Source: Phycisphaerales bacterium (lineage in GTDB: Bacteria > Planctomycetota > Phycisphaerae > Tepidisphaerales > Tepidisphaeraceae). From it: 9,505 nt of DNA. Under the pieces are notes generated by a model. It made no database searches, was not told the origin of the DNA, and saw nothing but the letters and a program-made list of their open reading frames with translations. Both the position numbers and the translations under genes were made by a program. Shown piece by piece: positions 6,400-9,505 of the stretch. How positions within the stretch are numbered: position 1 is the first letter of the stretch; each line of letters begins with the position of its first letter. The stretch spans positions 2,640 to 12,144 of the forward strand of contig PMAK01000189.1 in assembly GCA_003153655.1 (NCBI GenBank). Direction: 5' to 3'.

Positions 6400-6705
6400 G
6401 TGAAGGAATACGATAAGAAAGGACATCGAGCGCCGACACATCCCGGCGGGATTCTTGGGCGTTTGTACCTTGAGCCGCTGGGCCTTTCGACGGTGGCTTT
6501 GTCCAAGGCGATTGGCGTGTCTCGGAAGACGATATCCAAACTGGTGAATGAGCGGGGAGCGATCACGCCGGAGATGGCGTTGCGTTTGTCGATCGCTTTC
6601 AACACGACGCCTCAGCTTTGGCTTAATTTGCAGCAGAATTATGATTTGTGGAGTGCGCAACGGACGGCGAAAGGATTGAAGAGCATTAAGAAGTTTGCGG
6701 CGTGA
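6400..6705 (+). CDS. higA: HigA-family addiction module antitoxin, no HigB beside it
   Basis: A 101-aa XRE-type protein with the HigA signature from end to end: THPGGIL (13-19), PLGLSTVALSKAIGVSRKTISKLVNERGAITPE as the helix-turn-helix (about 26-58), then MALRLSIAFNTTPQLWLNLQQNYDLW. HigA normally binds and neutralises the HigB ribosome-dependent mRNase and represses its own operon. GTG 6400 is the start because an in-frame stop lies directly before it. No clear ribosome-binding site is visible. The upstream 160 bp (6240-6399) read in three frames gives no HigB-like protein, and downstream is only the repeat array, so this antitoxin is orphaned here. It may act as a stand-alone regulator. Confidence 0.9.
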   Translation: MKEYDKKGHRAPTHPGGILGRLYLEPLGLSTVALSKAIGVSRKTISKLVNERGAITPEMALRLSIAFNTTPQLWLNLQQNYDLWSAQRTAKGLKSIKKFAA

Positions 6706-6728
6706 TATTGGACGAGACGGATAAAGAG

Positions 6729-6868
6729 TCCGGAAGCCTGCGGGAAACTCTTCCTGACCCCTTATCTTTCTCCGGAAGCCTGCGGAAAACTCTTCCTGAC
6801 CCCTTATCTTTCTCTGACCCCTTATCTTTCTGACCCCTTATCTTTCGCTTCCTGACCCCTTATCTTTC
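6729..6868. repeat. Tandem array of a 17-nt unit with a duplicated 42-bp unit
   Basis: CTGACCCCTTATCTTTC occurs five times: 6754-6770, 6796-6812, 6814-6830, 6830-6846 and 6852-6868. The first two copies belong to a 42-bp unit (6729-6770 and 6771-6812) repeated head-to-tail with 41 of 42 bases the same. Copies 3-5 are shortened units, and copies 3 and 4 overlap by one base. The array lies between the convergent ends of higA and the gene ending at 6910. Confidence 0.92.
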
Positions 6869-6909
6869 GCGCTTTCAGGACGCTGCGTAACGTCGGCGGC
6901 ATGGACAGA

Positions 6910-7524
6910 TTACGGTTGCTTCTTAAACCAAAGAGTTTCGACCGCCACCCCGGCGATAGTGTTAAAACTGTGAGGTTTGAACTTAATGTATTGGAGTTTT
7001 AAGTTGCTATTCTCTATGGAAACATAGAATGTCCCCCCGCCCAAAGCCTCAACCGCAGGTTTGCCATTCAACGTCACCCCTTGCGAATCTTGCCAATAGT
7101 CACCGTTGAAAGCCAGAAAAATGCCCCTGTCATGTGTATCTACGCCATGTGAATCCACACTGATCTCATCTAATTTCCAAACATGCTCTCCCCTATTCAA
7201 TAGGTCGGCTGTGGTATTCAATAGCGCGGCTCTGGTCCAGATCAACTGATCTGCCTTAATCATCAGTGTGTCGCCATCCTTCTTGTCTTCGACCCATTGT
7301 CCTATGAATTGATTCGGGATTCCGCTAATAGCCTTAGGAGCCGCCGTTGGAGTTGTGGTCGGTGCGGTAACCGACACATCTGAAACCGACAGCTTCAGAT
7401 CGGCGCTAGGCTGGGTAGACGGCTGGGTCGCCGGGTCAGCTTTCACTGTTATGGCCGAGCAGAGGATCGCCGAAAAGATGGCCAGAAGGGTCTGAATACC
7501 GAGGGGCGGGTTTTGTAATCGCAT
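6910..7524 (-). CDS. Secreted hypothetical protein
   Basis: A 204-aa exported protein. Residues 1-29 form a signal peptide: a charged start (MRLQN), a hydrophobic core (TLLAIFSAILCSAI) and likely cleavage after VKA. A low-complexity Pro/Thr/Gln linker (PATQPSTQPS, and PTTTPTAAP) leads to a folded domain from about residue 70, starting IPNQFIGQWVEDKKDGDTLMI and ending in strands such as FYVSIENSNLKLQYIKF. The opening resembles small beta-barrel 'stress or lipid-binding' domains, but this is too weak to name a family. GGAGGA lies 6-7 nt before ATG 7524, a strong site that settles the start against longer reading-frame options. The Pro/Gln-rich linker is typical of Planctomycetota exported proteins. 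The inverted-repeat element starts about 40 bp upstream. Confidence 0.8.
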   Translation of the reverse strand: MRLQNPPLGIQTLLAIFSAILCSAITVKADPATQPSTQPSADLKLSVSDVSVTAPTTTPTAAPKAISGIPNQFIGQWVEDKKDGDTLMIKADQLIWTRAALLNTTADLLNRGEHVWKLDEISVDSHGVDTHDRGIFLAFNGDYWQDSQGVTLNGKPAVEALGGGTFYVSIENSNLKLQYIKFKPHSFNTIAGVAVETLWFKKQP

Positions 7525-7565
7525 TGTAACTCCTCCGCACTTGGCGTGGCGTTTGCCGGGAAGAC

Positions 7566-7700
7566 ATAAAGGGGTCGCCCTGTAATGCCACGAAGATAAG
7601 CCTATTCGTCCAGTCGCCATCCTTGTTTTCGCGTCAGAATCGACGCTTTTCCAGGCTCGAAACTCCTTATCTTCGTGGCATTACAGGATGACCCATTTAT
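7566..7700. repeat. 35-bp imperfect inverted repeat (MITE/REP-like element)
   Basis: The 35 nt at 7566-7600 match the reverse complement of 7666-7700 at 32 positions, and the inner 22 nt (7579-7600 and 7666-7687) match perfectly. The 65-nt spacer has no gene and contains a small GCGTC/GACGC stem. The arms end in AAAGGGGTC and GACCCATTTAT, related to the 17-nt unit of the array at 6729-6868. The right arm holds the last codons and stop of the orphan DUF433 gene. No target-site duplication is visible. Confidence 0.88.
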
Positions 7701-7891
7701 CCGGCCCGTTCCAAGACGGTGGTGGCTTGCTGACGCTTAACGGAAGGGAACTGCTCGAGAAAATAATCCAGCGATCGGCCGCGGGCGACGTAATCGAACA
7801 GCGATTTTACCGGCACGCGCGTGCCGGCGAAACAAGGCGTTCCGCCTTGAATGTCGGGATCAACCTTGATGGTTGCTCGCTGGCGTCGCAT
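7697..7891 (-). CDS. DUF433 antitoxin-like protein, short and without a toxin partner
   Basis: A 64-aa DUF433 protein (COG2442-type antitoxin) with the family core KVDPDIQGGTPCFAGTRVPVKSLFDYVARG and LDYFLEQFPSVKRQQATTVLERAG. It is a clear relative of the DUF433 gene at 8043, with the same GTPCF-GTRVP block. That copy runs ten residues further (KDLLSDLQSL), whereas this one stops just after LERAG, inside the arm of the inverted repeat. No DUF5615 toxin gene follows on the minus strand. It therefore looks like a half module cut at its 3' end by the repeat element. TAATAT lies exactly 6 nt before the ATG, suggesting a leaderless start. It may still act as a decoy antitoxin, or be decaying. Confidence 0.8.
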   Translation of the reverse strand: MRRQRATIKVDPDIQGGTPCFAGTRVPVKSLFDYVARGRSLDYFLEQFPSVKRQQATTVLERAG

Positions 7892-7897
7892 ACCAAG

Positions 7898-7903
7898 ATA
7901 TTA
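7898..7903 (-). promoter_or_regulatory. Candidate -10 box for the orphan DUF433 gene
   Basis: On the minus strand TAATAT ends 6 nt before ATG 7891, the same spacing as at the lipoprotein gene (2407-2412), and so would give a leaderless mRNA. I found no good -35 box at standard spacing. Confidence 0.35.
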
Positions 7904-7979
7904 GCATGAATCGCTCATGCGGGGAATTCTGAGTGATCAAGTGAATTCGGGAAAAAGAGCTGCGGCGAAGACCCCAAAA

Positions 7980-8008
7980 TTGAGGGGTCAGGAGAACTGT
8001 GCTACAAT
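7980..8008 (+). promoter_or_regulatory. Sigma-70-like promoter of the DUF433-DUF5615 operon
   Basis: TTGAGG (7980-7985) and TACAAT (8003-8008) are separated by exactly 17 nt, close to the vegetative consensus. Transcription should start near 8015, about 28 nt before ATG 8043. The -35 box overlaps AGGGGTCAGG (7983-7992), the reverse complement of the core of the array units at 6729-6868, so a repeat copy may supply part of the promoter. Confidence 0.6.
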
Positions 8009-8042
8009 CGCCATACAGATCAAGTATTAACACGAGTTCGCC

Positions 8043-8351
8043 ATGCTCGATACAGCACGACCCAAAACGTCCCGGCAGATCAAGCCACTGGCGCCGGAAC
8101 TTCTCGCAGGTGATAAAATCCAGCCCGGGCACCCGCTCTTTGGTCTTATCTGGATCAACAGCAATCGCGTCAGCGGCGCTCCTTGTTTTTATGGCACGCG
8201 CGTGCCGATTCAAAATCTGTTCGATTCCCTAGCTGCCGGTGAAACGCTCGACGATTTTCTTGACGGTTTTGAGGGTGTTTCTCGTGAGCAGGCGCTTGAG
8301 GTGTTGGAACTGGCGGGCAAAGACTTGCTGAGCGATTTGCAATCCCTGTGA
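8043..8351 (+). CDS. DUF433 antitoxin
   Basis: A 102-aa member of the DUF433 (COG2442) antitoxin family. The family core is residues 37-90: W-I-N-S-N-R-V-S-G-A-P-C-F-Y-G-T-R-V-P, then IQNLFDSLAAGETLDDFLDGFEGVSREQALEVLELA. The first ~35 residues (MLDTARPKTSRQIKPLAPELL) are longer than in the orphan copy at 7697. DUF433 proteins are paired with DUF5615 PIN-like toxins and are thought to neutralise them and bind the operator. The stop overlaps the toxin start (GTGA, 8348-8351), so antitoxin is made first and translation is coupled. The start lacks a good Shine-Dalgarno (ACGAG nearby), though the promoter position fits it. The family is clear; antitoxin function is by family knowledge. Confidence 0.92.
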   Translation: MLDTARPKTSRQIKPLAPELLAGDKIQPGHPLFGLIWINSNRVSGAPCFYGTRVPIQNLFDSLAAGETLDDFLDGFEGVSREQALEVLELAGKDLLSDLQSL

Positions 8352-8707
8352 AACTGCTCTTCGATCACAATGTCGATCGACGTTTTCGCCGTTACATACC
8401 TGGTCATGAAATTCGCACTACGAAGGAAATGGGATGGGAAACGCTTAGCAATGGCGTACTCCTGAAGTCGGCCGCAGATGCTGGTTTTGAGGCGTTTGTT
8501 AGTATCGACAAGAAGATAGAACATGAGCAAAACCTTAAAATCCTGCCGCTGACTGTTATTGTTATCGACGCCCTGTCCAATGCCCTGCCGACCCTGATTC
8601 CATTTTCACCTTTGCTTTTGGACCTGCTTAAGCAGCCGGTGGACCCCGTTCTTTTTGTCGTGGAGCCAACCGGACGGGTACATCGTTTAACGGCTTCACG
8701 AAAATGA
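8348..8707 (+). CDS. DUF5615 PIN-like toxin
   Basis: A 119-aa member of the DUF5615 (COG4634) family, a PIN-like fold predicted to be an RNase toxin. The N-terminus MKLLFDHNVDRRF matches the family start, with D6 as the first acidic residue. The 'SAADAGFEAFVSIDKKIE' region (about 42-58, D54) corresponds to the second acidic site, although the usual T-N-D-x-D-F is changed to SIDKKIE. It ends in VVEPTGRVHRLTASRK. The length is normal. GTG 8348 overlaps the antitoxin stop by 4 nt. The divergent active-site motif leaves its catalytic activity uncertain. Confidence 0.88.
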   Translation: MKLLFDHNVDRRFRRYIPGHEIRTTKEMGWETLSNGVLLKSAADAGFEAFVSIDKKIEHEQNLKILPLTVIVIDALSNALPTLIPFSPLLLDLLKQPVDPVLFVVEPTGRVHRLTASRK

Positions 8708-8756
8708 TCATTCAGCACTAGCCACAAACCCCCATCGCCATATAGAACTTGTCTAG

Positions 8757-9092
8757 ATGAACTCCGCCGTTGTGGGAATCTTCTCGCTTGTTTGCGGCGT
8801 GGCCGGGTGGTTTTATCTTTTTTATTCCAATGCCGCGGCGAAGCTGGCTTTGATTGAGCCTACGTTTCGGAATCGGGTGCGGGTGGGGCTTCGGCGGGTT
8901 TGTGGGGCGGCTCTATTTTTGCTTGGGGGGGCTTGTTTTGCTGGGTACAACTCTGTGGATGATCGGCGGTCGCCGGGGGTGTATCTTGTTGTTTGGCTGG
9001 GGGTGATGTTTTTGCTGTTTGTGATTATTGTGCTGGTGGCAGCCGATATTTGGTTTACCTTGAACCTGCGGCATAAGGGTGGTCGGTCATGA
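8757..9092 (+). CDS. Small membrane protein
   Basis: A 111-aa protein with three likely membrane segments: about residues 4-23 (AVVGIFSLVCGVAGWFYLFY), 48-64 (VCGAALFLLGGACFAGY) and 76-100 (YLVVWLGVMFLLFVIIVLVA...IWF). A basic loop (RNRVRVGLRR) lies after the first. No family is recognised. There is no clear Shine-Dalgarno; TATAGA at 8741-8746 could be a -10 box and the mRNA leader very short. The stop overlaps the ATG of the DUF192 lipoprotein gene (ATGA, 9089-9092), so the two are translated together and may act in the same envelope process. Confidence 0.75.
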   Translation: MNSAVVGIFSLVCGVAGWFYLFYSNAAAKLALIEPTFRNRVRVGLRRVCGAALFLLGGACFAGYNSVDDRRSPGVYLVVWLGVMFLLFVIIVLVAADIWFTLNLRHKGGRS

Positions 9093-9505
9093 AATATTGG
9101 GTTCGTCTTATTGTCGCTGCCGGTTTGCTGGGGGCGCTTGTTGGCGGGTGCGGGACGAAGAAGGCGGAGAGTACGCTGCCTGTTACTCGGATGCAGATTG
9201 GGGGGGAGGCGTTTAACCTGGAGATCGCCACCCGTTATCACGATCAGGAAGTGGGGCTGATGCATCGGGATCATTTGGATGCGGATCATGGGATGATTTT
9301 TCCTATGCCGATGGGGATGCAGACTTTTTGGAATCATGATGTGCATTTTCCGCTAGATGTTATTTTTCTCGACGACAAAGAGAATATTGTCAGCGTCGTT
9401 CGGCTGGAGGCTTATAACGAACAGGGGAAGAGCAGCGGAAAGCCGGCGGAATATGCGATTGAGTTGAATGCGGGGACGGCGGAGCGGCTGAAGCTGAAGG
9501 TGGGG
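9089..9505 (+). CDS. DUF192 lipoprotein, 3' end beyond window
   Basis: The first 139 residues, open to the window edge. It has a lipoprotein signal with a lipobox-like VGGC, acceptor cysteine 21, after a hydrophobic core. The DUF192 domain follows: ATRYHDQEVGLMHRDHL (about 44-60), HGMIFPMPMG, FWNHDVHFPLDVIFLDD, then the helical end EYAIELNAGTAERLKLKVG. The usual FWMKNTxIPLD is FWNHDVHFPLD here. DUF192 proteins are exported or membrane-associated with poorly known function; archaeal and bacterial members occur near envelope and heat-stress genes. It is coupled to the membrane protein gene at 8757. Confidence 0.9.
   Translation, partial: MKYWVRLIVAAGLLGALVGGCGTKKAESTLPVTRMQIGGEAFNLEIATRYHDQEVGLMHRDHLDADHGMIFPMPMGMQTFWNHDVHFPLDVIFLDDKENIVSVVRLEAYNEQGKSSGKPAEYAIELNAGTAERLKLKVG

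Noticed and set aside
6729..6868. CRISPR array
   Set aside because: Copies are nearly abutting, the gaps are 0-25 nt and not of constant length, and there are no unique spacers or cas genes.
7860..8213. Minus-strand open frame across the DUF433 promoter region
   Set aside because: It spans the promoter at 7980-8008 and overlaps both DUF433 genes in other frames; no family motif.
8822..9346. 174-codon minus-strand open frame
   Set aside because: It runs antisense to the membrane protein and DUF192 genes, whose motifs and 4-nt coupling are convincing; the reverse product is low complexity.

Overview
The window reads as a bacterial chromosome segment, most likely Planctomycetota and perhaps class Phycisphaerae. 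That guess rests on moderate to high GC, very G-rich codon use in the housekeeping genes, and a secreted protein with a low-complexity 'PATQPSTQPS' stretch behind its signal peptide, which is common in that group. No rRNA or marker protein is present, so the assignment is an inference.

Left part (1-3415), ordinary chromosome: proB (glutamate 5-kinase, minus strand) is divergent from a protein with the fold of a B12-binding domain that lacks the cobalamin-ligating histidine. An AT-rich spacer with a 12-bp inverted repeat separates them. The B12-like gene ends in a tandem hairpin plus rho-independent terminator. A small lipoprotein gene follows, then maf (nucleotide pyrophosphatase), which has no ATG/GTG/TTG at the expected place.

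Middle (3416-6705), accessory region: after maf there are three 10-bp-phased GTTTACA-type repeats and a 14-bp inverted repeat around a 102-bp AT-rich core. Next comes an unrecognised minus-strand gene, divergent from an XRE regulator - HNH endonuclease - DUF1016/YhcG-type PD-(D/E)XK nuclease run, then an orphan HigA-type antitoxin. Two nuclease genes, two XRE-type regulators and an unknown divergent gene, with no methyltransferase in view, look like a small defence or toxin-antitoxin island.

Right-middle (6706-8707), repeats and toxin-antitoxin genes: a tandem array of five copies of a 17-nt unit, including a 42-bp unit duplicated head-to-tail, lies between convergent genes. Then come a secreted hypothetical gene, a 35-bp inverted repeat (32/35 matching) with 65-bp spacer that ends inside a short orphan DUF433 antitoxin gene, and an intact, translationally coupled DUF433-DUF5615 toxin-antitoxin pair with a good promoter. 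A GGGGTC-type motif recurs in the array, in both arms of the inverted repeat and at the promoter, suggesting one REP/MITE-like repeat family.

Right end (8757-9505), ordinary chromosome: a small membrane protein gene overlaps by 4 nt a DUF192 lipoprotein gene that runs off the window.
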